Source: Pseudomonas lalkuanensis (lineage in GTDB: Bacteria; Pseudomonadota; Gammaproteobacteria; Pseudomonadales; Pseudomonadaceae). Taken from it: 64,000 nt of DNA. The DNA lies in the NCBI RefSeq assembly GCF_008807375.1, contig NZ_CP043311.1, positions 1,468,001 through 1,532,000 on the forward strand. The letters run 5' to 3'. The notes under the pieces are model-generated. The model did not search any database. It saw nothing but the letters and a program-made list of their open reading frames with translations, and had not been told where the DNA came from. The stretch's first letter is position 1, and the number at the start of each line of letters is the position of its first letter. Below are positions 17,390 through 25,709 of the stretch, piece after piece. The position numbers and the translations under genes were made by a program.

Positions 17390-17724
17390 TGGAGGCGATA
17401 TTCGCCGTGACCCTAGGCCTGCTCACCGCCAGCGGTGCCTACCTGCTGCTGCGTGGACGGACCTTCCCCGTGGTGCTGGGCCTGACGTTGCTGTCCTACG
17501 CCGTGAACCTGTTCCTCTTCGCCATGGGCCGCCTGAGCGGCGAGGCCGCCGTGCTCGGGCGTGATGTGCAATATGCCGACCCGGTGCCCCAGGCCCTGGT
17601 GCTGACCGCCATCGTCATCGGCTTCGCCATGACCGCCTTCGTCGTGGTGCTGGCCCTGCGCGGCGTCGGCGACCTGAACAGCGATCATGTCGACGGCCTC
17701 ACCGACGAGGAGTCGTCGCCATGA
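17389..17724 (+). CDS. mnhC: Monovalent cation/H+ antiporter subunit C
   Basis: A 111-aa NuoK-like subunit with three membrane helices (about 3-22, 28-47, 68-92) and the motif ADPVPQALVLTAIVIGFA typical of MrpC. Start ATG overlaps the subunit A stop by one base; its end overlaps the subunit D start by four bases (ATGA), showing translational coupling. The in-frame sequence upstream of the ATG is the subunit A gene in another frame. Confidence 0.95.
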   Translation: MEAIFAVTLGLLTASGAYLLLRGRTFPVVLGLTLLSYAVNLFLFAMGRLSGEAAVLGRDVQYADPVPQALVLTAIVIGFAMTAFVVVLALRGVGDLNSDHVDGLTDEESSP

Positions 17725-19220
17725 TCCACCTGATGATCCTGCCGATCCTGATTCCGCTGTTCACCGGCGCGCTTTTGCTGGTGCTGCCGTCCAACGAACG
17801 GTTGAAGCGCAGTCTCTCGGTGCTCGCCACCCTCGCGCTGGTGCCCCTGGCGCTGCTGTTGATGCAGCAGGCCGGCGATGGCCAGTTGCGCGTCTATGCC
17901 CTGGGCGGCTGGCAACCGCCGTTCGGCATCGTGCTGATGCTGGATCGCCTGGCCGGGCTGATGCTGCTGGCAACCGCCGTACTGGCCTGCGCCGCGGTGC
18001 TCTATGCCATTCGTGGCGACGACCGCATCGGCCTGCGCTTCCACGCGCTGTTCCAGTTCCAGTTGCTGGGTATCAACGGCGCCTTCCTGACCGGGGACCT
18101 GTTCAACCTCTTCGTGTTCTTCGAGATCCTGCTGATCGCCTCCTACTCCCTGCTGATGCACGGTGGTGGCGGCGAACGGGTGAAGGCGAGCATGCATTAC
18201 GTGATCCTCAACCTCGCGGGGTCGGCGCTGTTCCTGATCGCGGTGGGTACCCTCTACGGCATCACCGGCACCCTGAACATGTCCGACATGGCGCGCCACG
18301 TAGCCGCCGCCGGGCCGGAGAATGCCCCGGTGCTGGCCGCCGCCGGACTGGTGCTGCTGCTGGTATTCGCCCTCAAGGCGGCGCTGCTGCCGTTGTACTT
18401 CTGGCTGCCGCGCGCCTACGCCGCCGCCAGTGCGCCGGTGGCCGCGCTGTTCGCGATCATGACCAAGGTGGGCATCTATTCCATCCTGCGGATCTACAGC
18501 CTGGTCTTTGGTCCCGAAGCCGGCGAGCTGGCCAACCTGGCACAGCCCTGGCTCTGGCCGCTGGCCCTGGCCACTGTGATGCTCGGCGCGCTGGGCGCCC
18601 TGGCGGCCACGAGCCTGCAGGGGTTGCTCGCCTATCTGGTGGTGGTTTCCGCCGGCACCCTGCTGGCAGCGATCGCCCTGGGAACTCCCGAAGCCCAGGG
18701 CGCCGCGCTCTTCTACCTGCTGCACAGCACCTGGGTAGCCGGTGCGCTGTTCCTGCTCGCCGACCTGGTCAGCCGGCAGCGTGGCGACAAGGGCGGCCAT
18801 CTGGTGCAGGGCCCGGCATTGCAGAATCCGGGTGTCCTTGGCGCGGCCTTCTTCTTCGGCGCCATTGCCGTTGCCGGCCTGCCACCGCTGTCGGGCTTCT
18901 TCGCCAAGCTGCTGCTGCTCCAGGCGGTTCCGCCCGGTGCCGGGGCGTTGCCGCTGTGGAGCGTGCTGCTGATCGGCGGCTTCATCAGCCTGGTGGCCCT
19001 GAGCCGTGCCGGCAGCACCCTGTTCTGGCGCACCGGCCATCAGGTGCTCGGTAGCGCCGAACTGGATGGTGGCCGCCTGTTCGCCACCCTGGCGCTGCTG
19101 GCCGGCAGCCTGGTGCTCGTGGCATTCGCCCAGCCGCTGCTGGACTACGCACAGGCCAGCGCCGCGCAACTGCATGACCAAAACCTGTATCGCGCGATTA
19201 TCGAGGGGGCGGGCGCATGA
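17721..19220 (+). CDS. mnhD: Monovalent cation/H+ antiporter subunit D
   Basis: A 499-aa ND2/ND4-like proton-translocating subunit with about 14 membrane helices. Typical motifs are TGDLFNLFVFFEILLIASYSLL (conserved Glu in helix 5), KAALLPLYFWLPRAYAAASAPVAALFA and GLPPLSGFFAKL. It couples proton flow to sodium export together with subunit A. Overlaps C at its start and E at its end, each by 4 bases. Confidence 0.95.
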   Translation: MIHLMILPILIPLFTGALLLVLPSNERLKRSLSVLATLALVPLALLLMQQAGDGQLRVYALGGWQPPFGIVLMLDRLAGLMLLATAVLACAAVLYAIRGDDRIGLRFHALFQFQLLGINGAFLTGDLFNLFVFFEILLIASYSLLMHGGGGERVKASMHYVILNLAGSALFLIAVGTLYGITGTLNMSDMARHVAAAGPENAPVLAAAGLVLLLVFALKAALLPLYFWLPRAYAAASAPVAALFAIMTKVGIYSILRIYSLVFGPEAGELANLAQPWLWPLALATVMLGALGALAATSLQGLLAYLVVVSAGTLLAAIALGTPEAQGAALFYLLHSTWVAGALFLLADLVSRQRGDKGGHLVQGPALQNPGVLGAAFFFGAIAVAGLPPLSGFFAKLLLLQAVPPGAGALPLWSVLLIGGFISLVALSRAGSTLFWRTGHQVLGSAELDGGRLFATLALLAGSLVLVAFAQPLLDYAQASAAQLHDQNLYRAIIEGAGA

Positions 19221-19717
19221 TGCGAAAGCTCTTCCCTCATCCCGCCGAAAGCCTGCTGCTGCTATTCGTGTGGCTGTTGCTGGTGGATTCCTTCGCCTTC
19301 GGGCAGTGGCTGCTGGGCGCCTTCCTCGGCTGGGTGATTCCGTTCTGCTTCAAGCCCCTGCTGATCGAGCGGCCCAACCGCTGGCATCCGCTCAAGTTGC
19401 TGCGTTTCCTGCTGATGGTCGTGTGGGATGTGCTGGTGGCCAACTTCCAGGTGGCGCGGCTGACCCTGGGACGGGTCGAGGCGCTGCGTCCGGCCTTCGT
19501 CGAGGTGCCCATCGACCTGGATAACGAGCTCGCCATCAGCGTGCTGGTGAGCGTGGTGTCCCTGACGCCCGGGTCTCTGGCCGCCGACCTCAGTGCCGAC
19601 CGCCGGATCCTGCTGGTGCATGGCCTGGATGTGCCGGACAAGGCCGCCATGGTGGCCGAGATCAAGTCGCGCTACGAGGCACCGCTCAAGGAGATATTCC
19701 CGTGCTCGCCTACGTGA
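19217..19717 (+). CDS. mnhE: Monovalent cation/H+ antiporter subunit E
   Basis: A 166-aa MrpE subunit: two N-terminal membrane helices (about 12-45), then a cytosolic domain with the family motif SVVSLTPGSLAADLS (about 112-126) and LLVHGLDV. Needed for assembly of the Mrp complex in studied systems. It overlaps D by 4 bases and F by 16 bases. Confidence 0.94.
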   Translation: MMRKLFPHPAESLLLLFVWLLLVDSFAFGQWLLGAFLGWVIPFCFKPLLIERPNRWHPLKLLRFLLMVVWDVLVANFQVARLTLGRVEALRPAFVEVPIDLDNELAISVLVSVVSLTPGSLAADLSADRRILLVHGLDVPDKAAMVAEIKSRYEAPLKEIFPCSPT

Positions 19718-19971
19718 TTCCCCTCTGCCTGGCCATGCTCGGCATGGCGCTGTTGCTGGCCCTGGCCCGCCTGGTCAAGGGGCCCTGCCTGCCGGACCGC
19801 GTGCTGGCGCTGGACACCCTCTATGTCAACGCCATCGCCATGCTGATGCTTTACGGCATCTGGAAGGGCAGCGATCTGTTCTTCGAAGTGGCGTTGCTGA
19901 TCGCCGTGCTGGGTTTCGTCAGCACCGTGGCGGTGGCCAAGTACATGCTGCGTGGAGACATCATCGAATGA
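19702..19971 (+). CDS. mnhF: Monovalent cation/H+ antiporter subunit F
   Basis: An 89-aa MrpF subunit with three membrane helices and the motif RLVKGPCLPDRVLALDTLYVNAIA. It starts at GTG 19702, supported by AAGGAG 8 bases upstream; this start lies 16 bases inside the end of subunit E. The stop overlaps the subunit G start by 4 bases. Confidence 0.93.
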   Translation: MLAYVIPLCLAMLGMALLLALARLVKGPCLPDRVLALDTLYVNAIAMLMLYGIWKGSDLFFEVALLIAVLGFVSTVAVAKYMLRGDIIE

Positions 19972-20315
19972 CCAGCCTTTCCCTGCCCCTCTGGGCGGAA
20001 ATCCTCGTTTCGGCGCTGCTGATCCTCGGCAGCGCCTTCGTGCTGATCGGCGCCATCGGTCTCTATCGCCTGCCGGATTTCTTCATGCGCCTGCATGGTC
20101 CGACCAAGGCCACAACGCTTGGCGTCGGCGGCGTGGTGATTGCCTCGCTGGTGTTCTTTTCCGCCGATGCCGATGGCCTCAGCCTGCACGAACTGCTGAT
20201 CAGCCTGTTCCTGTTCATCAGCGCACCGGTCAGCGCCTACATGCTCGCCAAGGCCGCGGTGCTGCAGCAATTGCCCCTGGACCAGCGAACCCGCGGCAAA
20301 CCCTGGAACCAGTGA
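19968..20315 (+). CDS. mnhG: Monovalent cation/H+ antiporter subunit G
   Basis: A 115-aa MrpG subunit with three membrane helices and the family motif LIGAIGLYRLPDFFMRLHGPTKATTLG (about 26-52). The start ATG sits in the ATGA overlap with subunit F. It is the last gene of the operon; no convincing terminator follows before the DMT transporter gene 83 bases downstream. Confidence 0.94.
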   Translation: MTSLSLPLWAEILVSALLILGSAFVLIGAIGLYRLPDFFMRLHGPTKATTLGVGGVVIASLVFFSADADGLSLHELLISLFLFISAPVSAYMLAKAAVLQQLPLDQRTRGKPWNQ

Positions 20316-20398
20316 ACGCTACAGTTTTTCCCCCTTGCTGTGCCTGTCTGGCCCCCTGGATGGCCGCCTAGACTGGCGGCTTTCCCCGGAGGTGACCC

Positions 20399-21304
20399 AT
20401 GGCGCAGCAAGGACGACTTGTGGCGATTGCCTGCCTGGTGCTGGCCATGGCGCTGTGGGGCAGCTCCTTCATCGCCCTCAAACTGGCCTTTCAGGAGGTC
20501 GCCCCGCACTGGGTGATCTTCGCCCGCATGGCCCTGGGAAGCCTGATCTTCCTGGCCGCCTGGCGCTGGCGCGGCGCACTTGACTACCGCCCCGGCGACT
20601 GGAAATACCTGCTTGGCCTTGCCGCCTGCGAACCCTGCCTCTACTTCATCTTCGAAGCCCTGGCGTTGCAGCACACCAGCGCCTCCCAGGCCGGGATGAT
20701 CACCGCACTCCTGCCGCTGCTGGTGGCGGTGGGTGCCTATGCATTGCTGCACGAGCGGATTACCCGCGGCACCATGGCCGGCTTCCTCCTCGCGGTGGTC
20801 GGCGCGGTGTGGCTGAGCCTGGCCAGCGAGTCCAACGGCCACGCACCACAACCGCTTCTGGGCAACTTCTACGAATTCCTCGCCATGCTCTGCGCCACCG
20901 GCTACACGCTGCTGCTCAAGCACCTGTCCTCGCGCTACTCGGCCTTCTTCCTGACCGCCATGCAGGCCTTCATCGGCAGCGTCTTCTTCCTGCCACTCGC
21001 CTCGATCACGTCGCCCGTGCCGGAGTCGGTCAGCGCGTTCGGCATCGGTGCGATGATCTACCTCGGCACCGTGGTCACGGTGGGTGCTTATGGTCTCTAC
21101 AACTTCGGCGTGTCGAGACTCCCGGCGAGCCAGGCAACCGGCTTCATCAACCTGATACCGGTGTTCACCCTGATCTTCGCCTGGGGATTGCTCGGCGAAC
21201 GCCTGACCGGCGTGCAACTGCTTGCCGCCGGGCTGGTCTTCGTCGGAGTGGCGCTGAGCCAATGGAAAAGCTCCGCCCCAGCGCCGGCCGGCGTACTGGA
21301 TTGA
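20399..21304 (+). CDS. DMT superfamily (EamA) transporter
   Basis: A 301-aa inner-membrane protein with ten predicted helices in two EamA repeats (about 8-140 and 155-290). The first repeat begins LAMALWGSSFIALKLA, a classic EamA signature; the second ends LIPVFTLIFAWGLLGERLTGVQ. Members export amino acids or other metabolites; the substrate cannot be told. GGAGG lies 6 bases before the ATG. Confidence 0.9.
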   Translation: MAQQGRLVAIACLVLAMALWGSSFIALKLAFQEVAPHWVIFARMALGSLIFLAAWRWRGALDYRPGDWKYLLGLAACEPCLYFIFEALALQHTSASQAGMITALLPLLVAVGAYALLHERITRGTMAGFLLAVVGAVWLSLASESNGHAPQPLLGNFYEFLAMLCATGYTLLLKHLSSRYSAFFLTAMQAFIGSVFFLPLASITSPVPESVSAFGIGAMIYLGTVVTVGAYGLYNFGVSRLPASQATGFINLIPVFTLIFAWGLLGERLTGVQLLAAGLVFVGVALSQWKSSAPAPAGVLD

Positions 21305-21328
21305 TCGCCATCACCGGCCTCCATGCCA

Positions 21329-22327
21329 TCAAGGCGCCATCCAGGCCAGCACCACATCCAGCATCCGGTTGGCGAACGCCCATTCGTTGTCGTACCAGGC
21401 CAGCACCTTCACCAGGTCGCCCTGAACGCGGGTGTGGTTGAGGTCGACGACGCAGGAAACCGGGTGGCCATTGAAGTCGCTGGATACCAGCGGCAATGCA
21501 TTGCACTCCATCACCCCTGGCGGCAGGTCGCGGGCGCCGGCTTCGAGGACGGCGTTGATCGTCTCGGGGCTGGCCGGGCGCTCGGCGATGAAGGAGAGGT
21601 CCAGCAGTGAAACGTTCGGCGTCGGCACCCGCACCGCCAGCCCATCCAGGCGGCCGGCGAGCTCCGGTAGCACCAGGCCGATGGCCTTGGCCGCGCCCGT
21701 GCTGGTGGGAATCATCGAGACGGCTGCGGCGCGTGCGCGATAGAGGTCGGCGTGGCTCTTGTCGAGCAGGTTCTGGTCATTGGTGTAGGCGTGCACCGTG
21801 GTCACCAGGCCGCTGCGGATGCCGACCGAGCGATGCAGCAGCATGGCCAGTGGCGCCAGGCAGTTGGTGGTGCAGGATGCGTTGGAGACGATTTGCTGGC
21901 TGCCCAGCTGCTCGTGGTTGACCCCGTACACCACCGTCAGGTCGGCGGAGTCCAGTGGGTGCGACAGCAGTACCCGGGGGGCGCCCGCAGTCAGGTGTTG
22001 TTCCACCTGGGCGCGCTTCTTCATCTTGCCCGAGCATTCCAGCACCAGGTCCACGCCCAACTGGTCCCAGGGCAGGTTCACCGGATCGCGTTCGCGCAGC
22101 AGGTGGATGGTCTGGTTGTTCACCTGCAAGTGGTTGTCATGCAGTGCGACATGGCCATGAAAACGGCCGAAGGTGGAATCGAAGCGGGTCAGGTGCGCCA
22201 GTGATTCGAAGTCGCCGAGGTCATTGATTGCCTCGATGCGCAGGCGCTGATCGAGTCCCCTCTCGAACAGCGCACGAACCAGGGCGCGACCGATGCGCCC
22301 GTATCCATTCAGGGCAATACGCAGCAT
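21329..22327 (-). CDS. Glyceraldehyde-3-phosphate / erythrose-4-phosphate dehydrogenase-like enzyme
   Basis: A 332-aa type I GAPDH-fold protein. Rossmann motif NGYGRIGR (7-14), catalytic Cys152 in SNASCTTNC, catalytic His in TTVHAYTNDQNLLD, and the substrate segment IPTSTGAAKAIGLVLPEL. N-terminal divergence (VVYGVNHEQL, LPW...GVD) recalls Epd, while the TSTGAAKA region is GAPDH-like, so substrate preference is open. Start at the ATG with AAGGAGA 7 bases upstream; a longer form would begin nine codons earlier without a ribosome site. It is isolated from other glycolytic genes and lies 96 bases downstream of a lipoprotein gene on the same strand. Confidence 0.85.
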   Translation of the reverse strand: MLRIALNGYGRIGRALVRALFERGLDQRLRIEAINDLGDFESLAHLTRFDSTFGRFHGHVALHDNHLQVNNQTIHLLRERDPVNLPWDQLGVDLVLECSGKMKKRAQVEQHLTAGAPRVLLSHPLDSADLTVVYGVNHEQLGSQQIVSNASCTTNCLAPLAMLLHRSVGIRSGLVTTVHAYTNDQNLLDKSHADLYRARAAAVSMIPTSTGAAKAIGLVLPELAGRLDGLAVRVPTPNVSLLDLSFIAERPASPETINAVLEAGARDLPPGVMECNALPLVSSDFNGHPVSCVVDLNHTRVQGDLVKVLAWYDNEWAFANRMLDVVLAWMAP

Positions 22328-22423
22328 GGTGTTCTCCTTCCGTTGGGCCTTCACTCAGCTTAGTGGTGAAGGGCGGGAAGGGCGCCCCGGGTTGTAACCT
22401 GAGGCTTGTCAGGGGCCGATGGA

Positions 22424-23095
22424 TCAGTCGTTGCGGGCGCCGCCGAACGAAGCGCAGCCACGCTGCACCTTGCCGTCCATGCGCAGCTCGGCGGTAAGGT
22501 GCTGGACGGTGCCGCTCATGCCGTCCACGCAGCGTTGCGGAGCCACCCAGAGTTCCAGACGCTGGCCGTTGGCTTCGCTGGACAGGTTGAAACGGCCGTC
22601 CGGAAGCTGTTCTTCCATGTAAGGCAGGGCCAGGGACGGCTGGCCGGGACGGTCGAGTTTCAGGCCCTGTTCGCTGACGCTGAGGTTCCAGTCCGGCTCA
22701 TTGCCGCTGGCACGCAGCAGCAGGCGCTTGAAGTTGAGGTCCTGGCAGCCGTGGCCTTCGCGTTGCAGGCGATAGAGGGTATGCAGGTCCAGCTGGCCAT
22801 CGGCGCCTTTGACGCTGGTCGGCCCCATGCTGGCGCGGATGTCGGCGAACAGTGCGCCGGGGCCATCCGCCGAGAGGTTGGCCGCCTCCGGCAACAGGCC
22901 GGTGGCGCCGGTGTCCGCCAGGGTAAAGCGGCGTTTTTCGCCACAGGGGCTGAACATCACCTGGCGTGCGTCTACGCTCAGCTCACCTTGCAGGCGCACC
23001 AGGTTGGTGGCGGGGGCGGGGGCCTTTTCGGCGAACATCTGGCAGGCGCCGAAGACTGGCAAGAGGCTGAACAGCAGGGGGCGGGCGAAGCGCAT
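22424..23095 (-). CDS. COG3650 family putative lipoprotein
   Basis: A 223-aa precursor with a signal peptide and lipobox FGAC (Cys18). The body has conserved Cys and Gly patterns (SPCGEKRRF; GHGCQDLNFKRL; GNEPDWNL; PQRCVDGMSG) matching the COG3650 / META-like group of predicted periplasmic lipoproteins. Function unknown. The four internal Cys may form two disulfides. Confidence 0.75.
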   Translation of the reverse strand: MRFARPLLFSLLPVFGACQMFAEKAPAPATNLVRLQGELSVDARQVMFSPCGEKRRFTLADTGATGLLPEAANLSADGPGALFADIRASMGPTSVKGADGQLDLHTLYRLQREGHGCQDLNFKRLLLRASGNEPDWNLSVSEQGLKLDRPGQPSLALPYMEEQLPDGRFNLSSEANGQRLELWVAPQRCVDGMSGTVQHLTAELRMDGKVQRGCASFGGARND

Positions 23096-23164
23096 CGTGG
23101 GTCTCCTTCAGGGAGCGGCCACGTTACCGGGGCGAGGCGTCAGGCTCAAGGGTGGAAAGGGCGG

Positions 23165-23560
23165 ATGATCCAGTGCAAGCGAGTGTATGAAGCGGCGCAA
23201 TCCACCGATGGCCAGCGGGTGCTGGTGGATCGCCTGTGGCCGCGTGGCTGTAGCAAGGAGTCACTGGGCCTGGCCGACTGGCTGAAGCGGGTGGCGCCGT
23301 CGGACACCCTGCGCAAGCAGTTCTGCCACGACCCCGCGCTGTTCGACGAATTCCGCCTGCTCTACCGCGCCGAACTGGCGGCGCATCCCGAGCACTGGCA
23401 GGTGCTGTTGGAAATGGCTCGCAAGGGCAACCTGACGCTGCTCTACGCCGCGAAGGACGAAGTGCACAACAACGCGGTGGTCCTGGCCGAGTTCCTCGAA
23501 GAAGAACGGGAGCGCTGCGGCCCTCCCAGCTCGCCGGTGTGTTACGCCGGCGAGCTCTAG
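23165..23560 (+). CDS. DUF488 family protein
   Basis: A 131-aa cytosolic protein with the DUF488 signature VDRLWPRGCSKESLGLADWLK (about 22-42) and a conserved LTLLYAAKD motif (near 100). Members are widespread and uncharacterised; some sit near oxidative or metal stress genes, which is not the case here. The ATG at 23165 follows GGGCGG at close range; longer in-frame forms would overlap the divergent lipoprotein gene. Confidence 0.87.
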   Translation: MIQCKRVYEAAQSTDGQRVLVDRLWPRGCSKESLGLADWLKRVAPSDTLRKQFCHDPALFDEFRLLYRAELAAHPEHWQVLLEMARKGNLTLLYAAKDEVHNNAVVLAEFLEEERERCGPPSSPVCYAGEL

Positions 23561-23566
23561 CCCGCC

Positions 23567-24166
23567 TTACCAGACCCGGTAGACCTGCCCGGTCTGAGCA
23601 CCCTCGGCGCTTTTCGCATAGGCCAGCGCCGCCTCGGCCGCCGGCACTGCCTTGTAGCCGCGGAAGTAGGGACCGTAGGCCGGCAGTGCTTCCTCGACCA
23701 CCGTGGGGCTGACGCTGTTGATGCGCATGCCACGCGGCAGTTCGAGCGCTGCGCTGCGCACGAAGGAATCGATGGCGCCGTTGACCATGCTGGCGGAGGC
23801 GCCAAAGCGGATCGGGTCGTGGCTCAGCACCCCGGAGGTGAGGGTGAAGGAGGCGCCGTCGTTGGCGAATTCGCGGCCGATCAGCACCAGGTTCACCTGG
23901 CCCATCAGCTTGTCCTTCAGGCCGACGGCGAATTCCGCTTCACCCATTTCCGCCAGGGCACCGAAGTGCACCTTGCCGGCGGCGCTGATCAGCGCATCGA
24001 AGGGGCCGGCCTTTTCGAACAGCGCGCGGATGGACGCAGGGTCGGTGATGTCCGCCTGCAAGTCGCCGCTGCTGAGGCCGACACGGATGATCTCGTGACG
24101 CTCCTTGAGTTCCTGTTCGATGGCTTTGCCGATGGTGCCGCTGGCACCGACGAGGATGATTTTCAT
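23567..24166 (-). CDS. Short-chain dehydrogenase-like protein lacking the Tyr-x-x-x-Lys motif
   Basis: A 199-aa Rossmann protein. The N-terminal GASGTIG (8-14) fits NAD(P) binding and SAAGKVHFG matches the NNAG position. The catalytic Ser position is kept (LTSGVLS), but the usual YxxxK is replaced by the segment GASASMVNGAIDSF, with neither Tyr nor Lys. Members of this short subgroup are annotated as SDRs but may not be classical dehydrogenases. It is divergent from the LysR gene, which is its likely regulator. Confidence 0.82.
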   Translation of the reverse strand: MKIILVGASGTIGKAIEQELKERHEIIRVGLSSGDLQADITDPASIRALFEKAGPFDALISAAGKVHFGALAEMGEAEFAVGLKDKLMGQVNLVLIGREFANDGASFTLTSGVLSHDPIRFGASASMVNGAIDSFVRSAALELPRGMRINSVSPTVVEEALPAYGPYFRGYKAVPAAEAALAYAKSAEGAQTGQVYRVW

Positions 24167-24232
24167 GGGACCGGTTCCTGTCTGGGGGAAGGGAAGTCGG
24201 GTTCAGTGTAGAGTGCTGTCTGTGGTCGATAA

Positions 24233-24263
24233 TCCAACTAATTGGAAATATTTGGTTTTCAAA
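24233..24263. promoter_or_regulatory. LysR-type operator candidates between SDR and LysR genes
   Basis: TCCAA-CTAA-TTGGA (24233-24246) is a perfect inverted repeat with LTTR-like symmetry. A second shorter one, TTTG-GTTTT-CAAA (24251-24263), lies next to it. They sit in the 122-base divergent promoter region, as expected for a LysR regulator controlling itself and the SDR gene. Confidence 0.55.
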
Positions 24264-24288
24264 TGGAAACAATAAGGCGGTGCTTCCC

Positions 24289-25203
24289 ATGAGCGAAATG
24301 GACGATCTGGCAGCCTTCGCGATGCTGATGGAAGCGGGCAGCTTCACCTCGGCGGCAGAGCGCCTGGGTTGCAGCAAGGGGCAACTGTCCAAGCGAATTC
24401 GCTTGCTGGAACAGGGCCTCGGGGCTGCGCTGCTGCACCGCACCACCCGCCGCCTGGACCTGACCGCCGCCGGCGCCGCGCTACTGCCAGAGGCCCAGGC
24501 GCTGGCCGCCCAGGCTGAGCGGGCCAGGCAGTCGGTGTTGCGGCTGCAGGAGGATCTGGCCGGCTGCGTGCGCCTGACGGTCCCTGTGTCGTTGGGTGAA
24601 ACCTTCTTCGATGCCCTGCTGCTCGACTTCACCCGCCAGTATCAGCAGATCCGCATCGAACTGGACCTGCACAATGGCTACCGCGACCTGGTGGCCGAAG
24701 GCTTCGACCTGGCCATCCGCTCCGGCATGGACATTGATGATCGCCTGGTGGCCAGGCCGCTGTTCTCGTTGCAGGAAATCACCTGCGCCACCCCGGCCTA
24801 CCTCGCCGAGCATGGCGAACCGCTGCAGCCGGCGGACCTCGCCCGGCACCAGTGCCTGCTGAACACCCATTACAGCGCCTTTGAAGAATGGCTCTATCAC
24901 CGCCAGCACCAGCTGGAACGGGTCAAGGTGGCGGGCGCGCTGGCGAGCAATCACTACAGCCTGCTGAAAAAGGCCGCCATGTCCGGCGCCGGCATCGCGC
25001 GGCTGCCGTCCTACATGATCTACGACGAGTTGGCCGATGGCCGTCTGGTGTGGCTGCTGCGCGACTACCAGACGCGCCAGATGCCGGTGTTCCTCGTCCA
25101 CCCCTGGCAGGGCGGCTTGCCCCGGCGCACCCAGGTGCTGGCTGACTACCTGCTGGCCTGGTTCGAGCGCAGCCGGCGGGTGCTGGACAAGGCTGGAGAG
25201 TAG
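24289..25203 (+). CDS. LysR family transcriptional regulator
   Basis: A 304-aa regulator: N-terminal winged helix-turn-helix (AFAMLMEAGSFTSAAERLGCSKGQLSKRIRLLEQGLGAALLHRTTRR), then a periplasmic-binding-protein-like effector domain (about 90-295) of the CrgA/DsdC-like type. It probably controls the divergent SDR gene. Start at ATG 24289, 8 bases after AAGGCGG; an in-frame GTG at 24280 lies on the ribosome site itself, and a further ATG at 24298 is possible. Confidence 0.9.
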   Translation: MSEMDDLAAFAMLMEAGSFTSAAERLGCSKGQLSKRIRLLEQGLGAALLHRTTRRLDLTAAGAALLPEAQALAAQAERARQSVLRLQEDLAGCVRLTVPVSLGETFFDALLLDFTRQYQQIRIELDLHNGYRDLVAEGFDLAIRSGMDIDDRLVARPLFSLQEITCATPAYLAEHGEPLQPADLARHQCLLNTHYSAFEEWLYHRQHQLERVKVAGALASNHYSLLKKAAMSGAGIARLPSYMIYDELADGRLVWLLRDYQTRQMPVFLVHPWQGGLPRRTQVLADYLLAWFERSRRVLDKAGE

Positions 25204-25277
25204 GGCGCCGGCACTGGAGGATCCGGCTGGAGCCCGGGCAGGGTGGAAATCCCTCGGGAGATTTCCACCCAGGTTCT

Positions 25278-25709
25278 TCAGAGATGCTTCAACAGGCGCG
25301 CCTGCAGCGCTTGCAGCTCATTCGGGTCAGCCTTCTTGCTGGCATGGATGCCCAGCGACTCTCCTTCGAAGCGCGGCACGATGTGCATATGGATGTGGAA
25401 GACGGTCTGACCCGCCGGGGCACCGTTGAACTGCGCCACCTGGACGCCGGCCGGCTCCAGTTCCTTCACCAGCACGTGGGTCAGGCGTTGCACCACGGCC
25501 ATCACCTTGGCGAGGGCGTCGGTCTCGATCTCCAGGATGTTGCGCGCGGTGGAGCGCTTGGGGATCACCAGGGTGTGACCGAAGGACTGCGGGAAGATGT
25601 CGAGGAAGGCGAGTACATCGTCGTCTTCATAGAGTTTGTAGCAGGGGGCCTCGCCGCGAATGATCTGGGCGAAGACGTTCTGCGGATCATAGGTGCCGTG
25701 CAGGCTCAT
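25278..25709 (-). CDS. HIT family hydrolase (HINT-like)
   Basis: A 143-aa histidine-triad protein with FHIHMHIVP (HxHxHxx, about 105-113), which forms the nucleotide-binding catalytic site, and the N-terminal FAQIIRGEAPCYKLYEDDDVLAFLD typical of HinT. Likely hydrolyses phosphoramidates of AMP/GMP in the cytosol. Start at the ATG preceded by GGAGAG; a longer frame upstream has no ribosome site. Confidence 0.93.
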   Translation of the reverse strand: MSLHGTYDPQNVFAQIIRGEAPCYKLYEDDDVLAFLDIFPQSFGHTLVIPKRSTARNILEIETDALAKVMAVVQRLTHVLVKELEPAGVQVAQFNGAPAGQTVFHIHMHIVPRFEGESLGIHASKKADPNELQALQARLLKHL

